NCBI GenBank assembly: GCA_964036155.1
Contig: OZ038423.1
Span: 68,401,249-68,465,248 of the forward strand
Reading direction: 5' to 3'
Length of the DNA: 64,000 bases
Source: Diploscapter coronatus
Lineage: Eukaryota > Nematoda > Chromadorea > Rhabditida > Rhabditidae
In this document: positions 26,301 through 38,006 of the stretch, piece after piece
Position numbering within the stretch: the stretch's first letter is position 1
Layout: the number at the start of each line of letters is the position of its first letter
The notes under the pieces: generated by a model
Database searches by the model: none
Seen by the model: only the letters and a program-made list of their open reading frames with translations
What the model was told of the DNA's origin: nothing
Program-made: the position numbers and the translations under genes

Positions 26301-29300
26301 ACAAGTATTAGTCCGCAACTCGCAGGTACAAGAAGAACACTTGAAGCAGGACAATCTAGAGCTGCGTGCACAGCTAGATGCCGCTGAAAAGGCATTAGTT
26401 CGGGCAAGGAAGGACGCGGTAAGAGTTGCTCTGTACTACTATTTTTTTAGAACTCGACGTATCAATTCATAAGTGAACAATTTTTCATTAAAAAAACTTT
26501 GGAACTTATTTGGATATACAAGCAAAAACAAAACAATCAGAAACAATTGCAGATGTTATGGTCGAATATGAAAATTATTATTGAAACTTATTTTATTTTC
26601 CCAGGACTCCCTAACTACTTTGCACCAAGCGCTTCTCGCGAACCACGACCGCCTCCAGAACCTTCACAACTCGCTGTCCCAGGATTTCGAACGTCTCGAA
26701 GCCGATAACAAGGAGATGAAGGGGAAACTGAGAACTCAGAGGGTCAGATTTGCAAACTTTATATCTCATCCTAGTTTCTTCTAGTATTCTTTAACATGGT
26801 TTAGAGATTGAAAACTAAAATAAAGGGCCAGATTTTCAAGATCCATAAATCAGCCGGTTTCCTGTTTCGACGTCTCATCATTGGACTAGAGTTTGAAGCT
26901 TTTCTTTGAACGTTCCGCCAAAGTTGTTAACTCTCAAACACATGTGTCTCTAATAGTGAGAGAGAGAAGGGCTATGAAATGGAAATAGTTGGGAAGAGAA
27001 AACATACTAGAGGCGATCCTTATGATTTTATGGGTTGGAAGTCATCAAAAACACTTTGTTAAGATTTTTTGCGGAAGAAAGAACCATTTTCTCAGACCCT
27101 TTATCATATCCACCGAACGCCCAACGTAGCTCTTGAATTTCTGTGAGAAAGATGAAAATCTAGTCCAGATGCGAGAAGGATTGGTGTAAAATTGTATAAT
27201 TCCAAAAGATGAGACGTAATTTTTGAGTAGAAACTGAGATTTTTGGAATAAATAGGTCAGGTATCAAGACTAAATCAGTGTGTTAGGAAGCTCTCTTCGC
27301 CCCATTTACTTTGACCATAATTAATTAGTTTTGTAATTTTAAAAGCGGATTCAAAATAAAAAAACACTAAAGCTTCAAAAAATTATCGTGTCTTCTTTTT
27401 CTCTGAATTACGTACCATTTTTTATTTCAAAGAATAATCAAAACCTCAATCTTCTTTCCAGGCCAACCTCGTCGTGACACCAGCCGTCTCAGAGCAAGAA
27501 AATTTGAGAGGTCAACTAGCTCAAGAACGAACGGCAAAGGAGAAGCAACTTCGAGCCTATGCTGATCTTCACAACGAACATGGTGCTACCAAGAGGGAGC
27601 TGGAGAGCTTAAGGTATTCAATTATTTGAACCCTACTTAGATCTCATTATTTTAATTCACCACACTTAATACTCGAAATATAGATTTTATTTTAATATGA
27701 ACTTATAACACAAAAGAAAGCATTTCTTCACTAATACATTTGATTTTTGAAAATTTCAAACATATAAAATTTTCATTAATAAGTTTGGAGATGTTTTGAA
27801 TCTAAATATGCCGTAGAGTCTAGAGAAAACATCTGTCTTATTGATTACGTTAGATCTTTGAAATTTCTGAAACATATGCAATTTTCAGGAAAGAAAACGA
27901 CACTCTGGTCCGAAGCTGTGAGAGAATGGCGAATGAAGTCCGGCAATTGAAGCTATCCGACGTCACTCAGCGACAGACAATCAAGGTAATTAAGTCAATT
28001 GAATTGAGTCGAGGTAATTGGTCAATAAAACTAATTTAGGATCTCAATGCCACAGTCGACGATTTGACCAGAGAGCTGAATCAGAAGGATCTGGAAATTG
28101 CGAAGTTGCAGAATAAGATTGAGGTATGTTTACATGCATTTTAGAAAATTCTATATGAAATCAAAATCAAGCCACTTTTGATGATTAGCAGACTAAGGCC
28201 CATGGATTTTATCGAATAAAAAAAACGCTTCAGATGCTAACCCAGCTGAACCGAACCTATGACGAAGAAAGTAAGAATTTGACGCGCCAGATCGAAATGT
28301 TGCTGGCTCAAAACAAAGAGCTCCTAAACCGAGCGCTATCCGACAAGGACGCTTATCATCAAGAGCAGAAAGAGTTCCAGGTTTTTTGTCTCTTTCTCAG
28401 TAAAAATAAGATTCAAGAAAACTTTCAGGAGCGACTAGCAGCGTTGCGAAGGCACAAGGAGAAGCTGGAGGAGAAAATCATGGATCAGTACAGAAATATG
28501 GAGAGCAAACGAAGTGTGGAACGACAGAAGCAGCCGCTGGTGAAACGAGCAGCCAAGGCGCTTATTAACAGGGTAATTAAACTGATTATTAGGGTGTAAT
28601 TAACTATTCGATTTATTCAATAAAGGGTAAGATGATTAACTTATTTTGTAGATTTTCATAGTTGAAATTCCTCAAAACATTTATTTTCAGAGAAGAACCA
28701 CTACGTCCTCCCAAGGCGGTTCAACCACAGAAGACAGCTCCAACTATTCAGCAGACGAAGGCTCGCCAACGTTCAATCACAACGGAAAAACTAACGACTA
28801 CCAAAATGGTACGATCATTACTATAAATGGCACCATCAAAGAGCCAAAAGAGCCATCTCCCTCTACGTCATCTTTCTGCGGCGCTAAATTAGGATGTTTT
28901 TCGTCTTCGTCAAGCTCTGGGTCCTCAAACTACAGCCTAAATTTGGTAGCGCAACCACCACCACCAACTAAGTCTCAAAATGGCAGCCCCATTACCAAAC
29001 CAAGACCTACCATCTCAGCTCCGATACCACTAATCGTACCAATGCTACCAGGGTTACCAAACATTAGAAAGACCAGCTTGGTAAACGGTATAGAGGACTG
29101 CCCGATACATCATGGGTTGATTCAAGGGAAAACGTCAAGTTTGAGGATAGTCAGTTTCAAAAAGCGTCCCACGATTTTTCGGGACGATAGCTTTCAAGGA
29201 GCCTACACAAACCCGAACGTCGATAAAATGATCGACATGCAGTCGAGTTTATATGAAAATGCGTAAAAACATGTCTTCCGACGTCATTTAAAAATTACTT

Positions 29301-31078
29301 TTAATGTTGATATGATATGGGTCCAATGTAATCTCACCTACTATAGATTTATCTATGTACTCCGTTAGTATCGTTGGTTTTAGTTTGATGATAGGAAAAA
29401 TCAACGATATCTGTGTAAGTATTGTCAGCGTCTTGTATGTTTCAGATTTATACAACGCACCGAGTGAAAATAGATATTCTTTTCCACTTGTTTTATCTAA
29501 AATTTTCAATTTGTATTTTTCAAGTGAGTCGTCTTTCAATAAAGTCCAAATTCATGTTTAGGTAAAGTCCTGCAAACTTTGTATTCGTTTGTTCCCACTT
29601 CTAAGCACGCTATCCTTCTCTATCTTCCCAAAAATAAAATAACCTGGAACATTTCGGTATTAAATCAAAGACCAGCGTGGGAATACTGTATGATCCGAAC
29701 TTCTGAAAATAATTCAACCCAAATTTCTCTAACTACTGGGGGCCTTCTAAAATAACTTTACCAAAATACTAAATTTCAGATCGCAATTTTAAAAGAAACT
29801 AAATTACAAACTTTAGGCCATCTCGATGACTTTGATCATTTGCACCCCACTTGCTCTTCATCGGATGATCATGAAAGGACTTCGCCGAAATATGAGACTA
29901 TCATGGGGCAGGGACATGGTAGGGGATTTCTATTTTAAGCATATCTTGAAAAATAATATGATTTCGATAATATCACGATATTGGTACCACTTTCATATCC
30001 ATAAATTTCCTAATTATGAAATGTATTTTCAGAATCCCGTTTGTCCAGTACTCTGAGGCTTCGTGGAGACCCGATTGGAGGATCGGTCAGATTGCCAAAC
30101 TCCCATAATCGACGTCCTCTGTTCCATTCAAAGACCTATGATCATATCATCATTAGTGGTAAGGAAAATAGGATTCTTATGAAAACACCTGCACACACGA
30201 TAATCATACCTCAGTTCTATCATTCCAATGAGAAAATTTTTGATGCATACACAATTTTCAAACATGATCAATTATTATCGGGAACATTTCCGAGCTGCAA
30301 ATTAAGCGGTACCTCGAAATCTTCTATATCAGAAACTTTTCGAAGCCTAATTAACTTTCATACTAACGGTGAAAATATCCGGAATTGACGAGTTCAGGTG
30401 TAGAACGCCGCGATCAACCCCCGCCTCTGAACTCACTGCCTCCTCGAGCGCCGGTCCGCAATTCGTCTGTCTCAGCCTCGATGCGAATTCGGCCGCCTCC
30501 ACCGCCCTATCCAGCCAGCAAAATTCCCAACGGCAGCAATGGGTTCCCGCCTCAGAAACCACCCGCACCGCTACCCTATCCTGGACGAAATGTAGGGAAG
30601 AGATAGATCATTTTGAGGAAAAGAATATGAAATAAGTTTAAGAAAAATCGATAATCTCGAAAAAAAACGCTATATTTTTTATTTTTAGCGTAATTACTTC
30701 GTAGAAAGAGAAAGACATCGTAAAATTTGATTTTTAAATTCAGGGCATGTCCAACAGTCCCACGATCTCGGCGATCAACTTCACGCCGAAAAACACCTCC
30801 ACTCCAATCAACACTCCCGAAAAGCCGAAAATCTACGAAAATGGACATCGACCTGTGGTTGGGGAAGGAGAAGAGAGGGACTTCATTAGAGAAAAGGCAA
30901 ACATAATTTGTTTGGGAAATCAATAAACCGATAACTTCAGGATGAAAGAATCGATAAAGCGATGTCCTTCTACGAAAACGTCCACGGAACTCACAACGGT
31001 CAAATGAACGGTCAGGTGAATGGGAATGGAACGAATGGAAAGCCGAATGAAATCTGGTACGAATATGGATGTGTCTGA
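8365..31078 (+). CDS. grdn-1: Girdin/Daple-family HOOK and coiled-coil scaffold (CCDC88 orthologue)
   Basis: Actin, microtubule and membrane scaffold; C. elegans GRDN-1 acts at the ciliary base and in sensory neurons. 33 exons, 1,461 residues: 8365-8411, 8462-8578, 9768-9879, 10054-10123, 19100-19242, 19412-19552, 19739-19978, 20301-20480, 20745-20903, 21002-21134, 21397-21624, 21922-22049, 22095-22202, 22380-22499, 22842-22910, 22961-23122, 23194-23349, 23713-23846, 24511-24592, 24699-24806, 26263-26418, 26605-26742, 27462-27613, 27889-27985, 28040-28123, 28234-28380, 28429-28572, 28691-28808, 29817-29918, 30033-30158, 30398-30591, 30744-30896, 30941-31078. Residues 1-210 form the HOOK-type domain, including [11 protein letters not shown], a hallmark of this family. 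Residues 211-290 hold a Ser/Pro/Arg-rich linker. A long coiled coil follows, with the family signatures LRDELD and [21 protein letters not shown] near residue 1145 is almost identical to vertebrate girdin. A disordered Pro/Asn-rich tail ends in EYGCV, a Daple-type PDZ ligand. The start is fixed by homology and a leader acceptor. The exon 17/18 boundary is the least certain. Confidence 0.93.
10124..19099. other. Giant (8,976 bp) fourth intron of girdin
   Basis: This intron splits the HOOK-type domain. The exon before ends phase 1 with a single g, and the exon after completes a GAT codon. It holds the 2,040 bp palindrome at 12258-14297, C/T-rich tracts (about 11560-11690, 14900-14990, 17170-17330), and three tandem GGTTCC units near 15915-15935. 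I saw no nested gene. Its length makes it a candidate site for regulatory elements or an internal promoter for a shorter, HOOK-less isoform. Confidence 0.8.
12258..14297. mobile_element. 2,040 bp palindromic DNA transposon derivative, TA-flanked
   Basis: The left end reads CAGGGCGTTTCAAGTTTATC and the right end is its exact reverse complement. TA dinucleotides flank both ends (12256-12257 and 14298-14299). CAGGG termini with TA duplication are typical of Tc1/mariner-type elements. The outer arms (about 12258-12790 and 13765-14297) are nearly identical inverted copies. The inside is a module of about 330 bp containing TTTACGCG/CGTAAA-like cores: two forward copies (near 12640, 12970) and three reverse copies (near 13245, 13580, 13915). 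No transposase ORF is visible, so it is non-autonomous. Confidence 0.85.
28691..29266 (+). CDS. grdn-1: Alternative terminal exon of girdin, without the PDZ-binding tail
   Basis: The exon starting at 28691 stays open in the girdin frame for 191 codons to a TAA at 29264-29266. The long isoform instead leaves this exon at the donor after 28808. Read-through gives a 1,376-residue protein with a Ser-, Pro- and Asn-rich tail (a run of Ser near 28910, four Pro near 28955) ending SSLYENA. It lacks the GCV PDZ ligand. An AATAAA at 29538-29543 would serve as its own poly(A) signal. The open length and the poly(A) signal support a real isoform; only transcripts can prove it. Confidence 0.65.
   Translation, partial: RRTTTSSQGGSTTEDSSNYSADEGSPTFNHNGKTNDYQNGTIITINGTIKEPKEPSPSTSSFCGAKLGCFSSSSSSGSSNYSLNLVAQPPPPTKSQNGSPITKPRPTISAPIPLIVPMLPGLPNIRKTSLVNGIEDCPIHHGLIQGKTSSLRIVSFKKRPTIFRDDSFQGAYTNPNVDKMIDMQSSLYENA
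29538..29543 (+). terminator. Poly(A) signal for the short girdin isoform
   Basis: AATAAA lies 272 nt after the alternative stop codon at 29266, inside the intron used by the long isoform. Confidence 0.5.
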
Positions 31079-31393
31079 GTTTTGTAAAAATCTGGAAAGA
31101 GGGCATGGGTTACCGATTTTTCTAAAACCATAAACAATGCTTCAACTGAAATTTCTCTAAACCTATTGCCATATTATTGTTCATTTGAAAATTACTTACT
31201 GAAAATCCATATTCGGGGTTACGATAGATGGATTGTACTTTTGAGAAGATATTTGTATCCATTATTACAGTATTGAAAAGTTGAAATTTATTGATTTTTC
31301 GAGTTTTTGATTTTGTCATTTTTGCATTATCCGCATCACGTCTTGTGCATCTCAAAATCGGTTTCATTATTTACCTGATATCTATTCGAATTG

Positions 31394-31399
31394 AATAAA
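31394..31399 (+). terminator. Poly(A) signal for the long girdin isoform
   Basis: AATAAA lies about 315 nt after the stop at 31078 and is followed at once by an ATT microsatellite. Confidence 0.6.
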
Positions 31400-31425
31400 A
31401 TTATTATTATTATTATTATTATTAT
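31400..31425. repeat. (ATT)n microsatellite
   Basis: About eight perfect ATT units directly follow the long-isoform poly(A) signal of girdin. Confidence 0.85.
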
Positions 31426-33638
31426 GGCTCTTTCTCCTTAGATATCGTAAATTTTGTAATTATCAAAATGCAAATGTTATGTAACAAAATATTTGATATT
31501 AAAGAATTGAAAGTTTCCCCAATTCCGCTACCTTATTGTAACCCTGGTTCTATCTAATTATCCAATATTCTTTCAGGAAAGTTTCCTCTAAATTTTTCAA
31601 AGTTCTAACCTAGACCCAAAATTGAAGCTTATTACGCAACAGAAAAAAGTTGAAAGTTTACTCAACTACTATACTTTCATCGTCTTTAAACCTCTTAGAA
31701 TTCAATAATCTCTCAAATATCTATTTCTCTACCACACTTTTGGGCCAAGACATTATGCAGGCCAATGGTAATTGCCCTGTAATCCGATATGGCTCGTTTA
31801 CTTTTCTAGCTTCTGCCGTTTTCTCTGCCATCTCTTAAATCTCATGGTCTCTGAGTTAAGTATTATTCCTTGTCGTCTCAGTTTCAGACCGGCCTAATCG
31901 GGCGAGTATCAGACTTGGGGCTAAAATTTGAGTAGGATTTTAAGTCATGTCTATTTTGAATGTTTTTTTTTTGTTTAAATTTTTTTTAATTGAGTTTCCT
32001 CTCTAAATCAAATTCTTTGATACAACATCTCAGATTTATTTTAATGAAACCTATCATTCCCGGGACTTTTTGTAAGATTTTTTTCGTTTTCTACCTTCTG
32101 TGCCAAAAATGATAATTTTAGTTTGGACCCTTCATTTGATCCGTTTTGTAAACAGTCGTTTTCATCAGTTTGCTTTGAGGTTTGGGAAGGTGAATCGACA
32201 AAAATGAACGACTGTTTTCGCATCGATTCATCATTCATTAATATCATAAAGTGGGAATGAGAAGAAAGGACTTATTTTAGCCTGAACTAGGGATACTGGA
32301 CTTTATTTTCAATTTCAGCTTTTATTTTATTTCAATATGAGTCCAGATATGTTGAAGAGGGATTTTTCTAGAAATTAGGGTTTATTTTTAAACAGTCGGA
32401 ACATCAGTTCCGGAACTCATATATACTTTGATGCGAATAAAAATATCGCACATATGATGCCAAAACGGTAAATCAGAATGTCCTCTTGAACAAAATATTT
32501 GACTTGAGAAAATAAAGAAATAGAACGACATTTCGAGAGAGGGGAAGAGAAAGAAAATACCCCAAACCCGAGACCAGTCGACACATCGGCGTGTGGCAAA
32601 AGTTGAAGATTGCGGTTTCGTTTACTTTTCTCCTCTCTTCTCATCTTTGCCTTTCATTTTCAATTTAACCCAGGCTTACCCCTTGAATCACCAATTTTAG
32701 CGGAAAATATTGGGACTGAATTTTAGTGTTGTTTTTTTCAATTATAATTTAATAGATTAACATCGAATTAATTTCATTGATTCTCAAAATTGATAGAAGA
32801 ATTTTTAAGACATTTTATAGATTTGTTTTTCTTTGAGAGTATTACTTGGAAAAGCGAACGGTCAATTGAGTCTATGATTTAAAAATATAGCTTGAAACTT
32901 TTGAAATATTTCTTATATTTTTGCTTATCAGAATTATTATCATTAACTTCAATAAAATTGTTTACCGATATCATGCTTTTTCAAGTGAAAATCAAGTTAC
33001 CCGTTCTCTCGTATCGATATCAATTCTATGATTTGCTGAAAAGGAGTCAAGTTGCTTGCCATGCTATTCTTGCCATTCCCTAGCAAAAACTATCGGTTTT
33101 TGGTTCAACATCTAGTAGTTCACTGTACTTTCGATATTAATCAATTATGAGAACAGCTTATCATTTTCTGATGATAAATTGATCTTTATCACTAGAAAAA
33201 ATCAAAGTCAAACAATTTCGAAAATTAGTACAAAGCACAACGCATCGCAGTTTTGTGACGAAACTATGAACTTTTTCATGTCTAATGATCATTATATCCT
33301 TCAAAATCTTAGTCTTTTCTATAGACATTGATTCATTTTATTACACCACCATCTCAAAATCACTGATTGTCTTCTTGTTACTTTGATAAAAACAAAGCGA
33401 GTCTTTTCTTCACCCTCTATATCTTTAGCCATTAGAATTATTAGAGACGCAGAGTAACATTTCTATTTTCTCGCACTTTTACCAGATATTTTAAATCTCT
33501 AACCATTCAAAAAGTCAAAGAAATTTCTCACAGCTCGTATTTTGAGTCCAAAGTTATTGATATATGAAACCACGTTCGTATGATTCATCTGTTTTCTTTG
33601 TGATTTTCAAACGTTTTATAGAAATTTTGGTCTTTTAG
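31426..33638. other. Intergenic region between girdin and the Ly6-type gene
   Basis: AT-rich with short random open frames only. It presumably contains the promoter of the Ly6-type gene on its right side. I see no repeat, RNA gene or exon here. Confidence 0.5.
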
Positions 33639-33655
33639 GTCGCTAAGCTATTGAA

Positions 33656-34276
33656 ATGAATACAATTGCTACACTTTTGATAGCGGCTCTGGTTTTCTCG
33701 ACAGTTACAGGTATGTGTTTGAAAATTTTGAAGGTGTATATCAAAATGTATTAGCTAGTTTTTGTGTAACTTTTATTTAGTTTAGTCAAATTTAAAATAC
33801 ATAGTGATGATCAATTTTAGCGACGGTAAAAAGATGTTATTCCGGCACTAAAGATCGATATGACTCTCGACCCTGTGATACTGGTATCAATGGAAATTTC
33901 GTGTGCCAAAAATTCACCTGTGAGGGAGGAAGATGTGAGTTATTTAACTATGTTTTGGATGAAAACAGCAACTTCTCCCGTTATGTTTCACAAAAATATA
34001 TCCAATTCACTCAAAATTCTGTTATAATATTATGGATACCTAGTTGTGCATACTTTGCATAAGAAAAGTGAAATAATAATCGTAGTAATGTATGATTTTA
34101 TCCAGTACCTCTATATTCAGTTTTTCACCTAAATTTTCGGTTTAGCCCCGTTCGTGTTGCGTACTTGTGCCCAGAAGTCAATGAACGGCTGCATGGCCGG
34201 ACCAGCAATTTGCAAATTCTCGAAGGGAACCGGGTCGTGTTCTCGCTGCGAGTCGGGAGATAATTGCAACAATTAA
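33656..34276 (+). CDS. Small secreted Ly6-type cysteine-rich protein (isoform a)
   Basis: Exons 33656-33710, 33821-33934 and 34146-34276 encode 99 residues. A TTTTAG acceptor ends at 33638, 17 nt before the ATG, and suits spliced-leader addition. Residues 1-19 are a hydrophobic signal peptide cleaved near the exon 1/2 junction. The mature part has exactly ten cysteines, starting KRCY and ending CSRCESGDNCNN. The terminal Cys-Asn and the ten-cysteine count fit the Ly6/uPAR three-finger fold, whose C-terminal signature is C-x-x-D-x-C-N. This isoform stops right after that signature, so it should be secreted. AATAAA at 34446-34451 can end the transcript. Its partner is unknown; Ly6 proteins often bind receptors or channels. 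Confidence 0.75.
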
Positions 34277-34722
34277 TTATCCCAATTAAGTCATAATTGG
34301 CCTAGTTAAACCGGTTAATTAGTATAATTATCATCATTGAATGCTTTTATACTTGTTTTAACCGATCATGCAAAATGGGTATCAAACTGATGCATTTTCT
34401 TAGTTCATTTCACCTATCATTGTGTTGACCATATTTGGTTTGAGGAATAAATTTATCTTATTTAAAATTTGGGATTTTTAGCCCAGAATAATTTCACGAT
34501 AAGGGCGTGTGCTCCAGAAGGGTCTAGATGCGAGGCATCATCAAGGGTTTGTGCGGACCAGGTTAGAATTTTTATTGACAATCTTTAAACATAGAAAATT
34601 AGGGAGGTACGGGACTCTGCTCAATATGTATGGAAGATGATTGTAATTCTTCAATCATAAACTTTAACGTGATAAGAATATTTTTGTCAGTAGCATCATT
34701 TATATTCCTACTTTATCTGTGA
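33656..34722 (+). CDS. Ly6-type protein with hydrophobic, probably GPI-anchor, tail (isoform b)
   Basis: This isoform shares exons 33656-33710 and 33821-33934, then uses 34482-34561 and 34603-34722, encoding 122 residues. The alternative exon accepts phase 1 exactly like exon 3 of isoform a, and it rebuilds the second half of the domain with five cysteines, ending CSICMEDDCN. After Cys-Asn come Ser-Ser and a hydrophobic stretch, FLSVASFIFLLYL, to the stop. That layout is typical of GPI-anchored Ly6 proteins such as the ODR-2/HOT families; a transmembrane tail is less likely. ATTAAA at 34740-34745 may be the poly(A) signal. Alternatively, the 3' part is the remnant of a tandem paralogue that lost its 5' exons. 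Confidence 0.65.
34446..34451 (+). terminator. Poly(A) signal for the secreted Ly6 isoform
   Basis: AATAAA lies 170 nt after the isoform a stop and about 30 nt before the acceptor of the alternative exon. Polyadenylation here would compete with splicing to isoform b. Confidence 0.55.
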
Positions 34723-36068
34723 CTAGTTTAGTTTTTTTCATTAAAGATTGATCTCAAAATGAGTAACTCGGCTTTAGACTAGATGTTTTACTTTTGTAAA
34801 AAGTAATAAAAATACATCGTAAAGAGGCTTCAAGTTACTCGAAATCTACCAATCTTTCAAACTACGTTTTCGCTCAATTTTTTGCTGGAAATAAATTACA
34901 TTTTTAAAGATTTTTTATTTAAGCCTGAAGAATCCATTGTTGAATCCAAACTTGCATGCCTGGTAGAACACTCGTATTTGATTAAAGATGCATGATCAAG
35001 AATGGATGGAATTTTTGAACCCAAAAAATTTTCATGTCTGAAAGATGGACCAAAAAAAGTTGAGATATTCAAAAGTCGCGATTTTTCGTAGGACAACCCA
35101 ATTGAAAATTCAAATTGGGGATGAGGTGTTCAACTCGACACGAGACACTTATTCAATAGCCACATTTGAATTTCAACATATCAGACGTGTTTGAGAGCCT
35201 ATTCCTAAGCACTGAAGAAAGATTTTGACTGAATGTCTAATGCTTTTGTTATGACAACGATTTTTGTTCACATAAACACCACATAGCATTACGAGAGGGC
35301 CCACACGACTTTGAATGGAATTTCGCACAACGTCATTAACGTCGGTATGCCTTTAAAATATACGCAAAAATCATCTACAGTTTCTCACGTTTCCCATTTC
35401 CTTTTGTAAAATTTTATTTTTGAGCTTTATATTTTCAAGATGAAAAACCACGACGTCCCGTTCTTTTTTGTTGAAAAATAAGGGATTTTTTTTCCGAATA
35501 AGGACTAAATCCTTGTCTGTAAACATTAAATTTTGGTGTGAAAATTGACCAAGATTTTTTTTGTAAAAAATATTATTGTTTATCCTTCTCATTCTAAATT
35601 TTATGCTTTTAATTTTGAGTGGCAATAATTTTTGCTTATTCTTCATTTTTTTAGTTTTGAAGTTCAACTTTTGCGAAATTAGGCTACTGAATTTTAGTGC
35701 AAAATAAGAAAGGTCCTTAAAAAGCAAAATAAAAAAGGGGTTTATCTTCTAAAGTGTTATTATCTAAACGATCTTTCAATTACCCAACTACGTTATTTCC
35801 TTTCCAAAGTGGCAAACTTCGAAATGTCTAGTTTCATATTTTGCATAATTTTTCACAATTTGGTAACAGAATAATGCTCGCTTCATGAAGATCAATTCAG
35901 TTGGATGACCGGGTATACGGGTCATCTTTATTCCGGATTAAGCTGGATTTACGGGATTTTACTATTTTTTAGCATTTTTTTCTATTTTGAATATCTATCC
36001 ATGACCAATTTTATTATATAAACCAAAAATTTACCCAAAACTTTGAAAGTCGGCGCAATTTTCATAAC

Positions 36069-36096
36069 AACTATATTATATAGATATAATATAGTT
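36069..36096. repeat. Short AT-rich perfect palindrome
   Basis: Eleven-base arms (AACTATATTAT and its complement) around a 6-base spacer. This may be a small hairpin or chance in AT-rich DNA. Confidence 0.6.
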
Positions 36097-38006
36097 AGAA
36101 TTCAACTAATCTTGAAAGTTATGCATGAAAAAGTGGGCGGAGTCTAAACGCAATTGCTCTTTATCGATATGCGCTCATCACTCATCAATGTTATCGGAGG
36201 AGAGAAAGAAAGAATGATAGAGTAGGGATAAATTGATTAGAGGATAGGAAAGAAGCTAGAAAGGGAGAGAAAGAAAAAGGGAATGAGATTTGGGAGAGGA
36301 AAAGATAGAGACATTGCACCCGAACATTTGTCGGGATGTGGCTATAAATTATAAAAATATTGGGTGCTTAGTGTAGATTGATGATAGTCGATTCATATCT
36401 TTATATCATTATTGCATCATCAGATGATGATAAATTTAGCCTTATCATCATGGTGTCGCAACTATGAGGGCATGAGATTCAGTATTTTAAATTCAGATCT
36501 CGATTTAAACAAAATTCCGATCGAAATCACATAAGGTTTTGATTTCTATAATCATGACATGAAAATTTTGAAAATTAAAGGATTTAGGGAAAAGTTAAGA
36601 TTTCTGTACTCGTGATTTGTTACGTCACAATTTTGCACCTCAGCGATCACCAGTAAATTTTTCGCTTTCTCGAAATTTTTGAGATGTCTCAGAGACGACA
36701 TTTTCTGAAGAAAAAGAGCGATTTTGACATTTTTACTCTGACTCTTTTTGCTCATAGAAATCTTGTACTATTTCTTAATTCTCTAGTTCTTTCGAACTCA
36801 TAAGATTTCATGCTATTTCTTTACTTCAAAATCTTTCTTCGGCTCTTTATTACTCTCTCGGATTTCAATAATCTATCACTCATCTTCTTACAAACGGCAG
36901 AGTCCATCCACCGAGGCCCCTATGTCATTTTCACAATTGTTCCAAACCCTATTTTTCGTTTTTTTCTCGACTTCTTCTTCTCTACTTCATACTATTTTCC
37001 GGTGCTATTTAGCCTACCAATGCATTATCGTCTGTCATATCACTGATAATCAATAAGGCGGCCCGGAATCTTGGTTCTATTTTTAGTTTTGCGAATTTTT
37101 TGATCGAAATGATTGTACATATTTTCAGGTATTGTTTTTTATTCTGATGGTAATTTATGATACTGACATTTAGCTGATAGTAGGTGCAAATCAGTAATTC
37201 AAGCTTGAATGACTCATTAACTTGTACATTGAAATTTCTGATATCTCAAACATTGCTTTGGATTTATGCCAAATTATGAGACAAAAGATTTTTCGTTTTC
37301 TCTAAACAACGTGTTCAAGCTTCGTTGGATTTCCAAAGAGTAAAATAAGGCAGTCGGATTTTTGCAAGATGCGCGCGAATTTTGTGAAAATGACAAGTTT
37401 GCTTACTCTATTAGTTGTAATTTATGGGAATTATCTAAAAAATATCTTTTTATTATTCATTTTTTTCAAGGTAATTTATTCCCTTTGTTATCCTAAGGTC
37501 GGCGTTTCGGGATCAAGCTTTATATTTCATTGATTTCATTTTTAAAATTTTGAAACTTATACCTATACCTAAAAGATTTTTTCTATCTAAAATTCCCGTA
37601 AGATAAAGGGAATACCTTTTCTTTCATCATAGTCATGTTAAAATTTTAAAACCTATTTCAAAAACCCCGAGTTCTTTGATGATTTATCATAACAAAGAAA
37701 ACTCGTCATCGCTAAGAGTTAGGAATTTTGTAAGTCATTTGATATTTGTGATCCCAAGACATCGTTATCCGAGAAGTTGTTTTTACATCAAAGGTATTAG
37801 ATTTTCGGTGGTCGAAAAGTGACAGAGAATAACCGTGCGGTGGGATTGCAATTTGATACTAGATTTTAGCCACGCCCATTTCTTAGTGATTATAAGAAAT
37901 CGCCGACACAAGAGATGTTTGAGCTAGTTTCAGTTAAGGGACGAAACCTCATGACCTGTCTGGGTCCTAAGGTTGTTCAAAATTTACCGATTTTTCTTGC
38001 AATATA

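Noticed and set aside
30576..31106. 176-codon open frame on the minus strand
   Set aside because: Antisense shadow of the last girdin exons, which are in frame and homologous on +.
35371..35727. 118-codon Lys-rich open frame on the minus strand
   Set aside because: Low-complexity translation of T-rich DNA; no start context, domain or splice partners.
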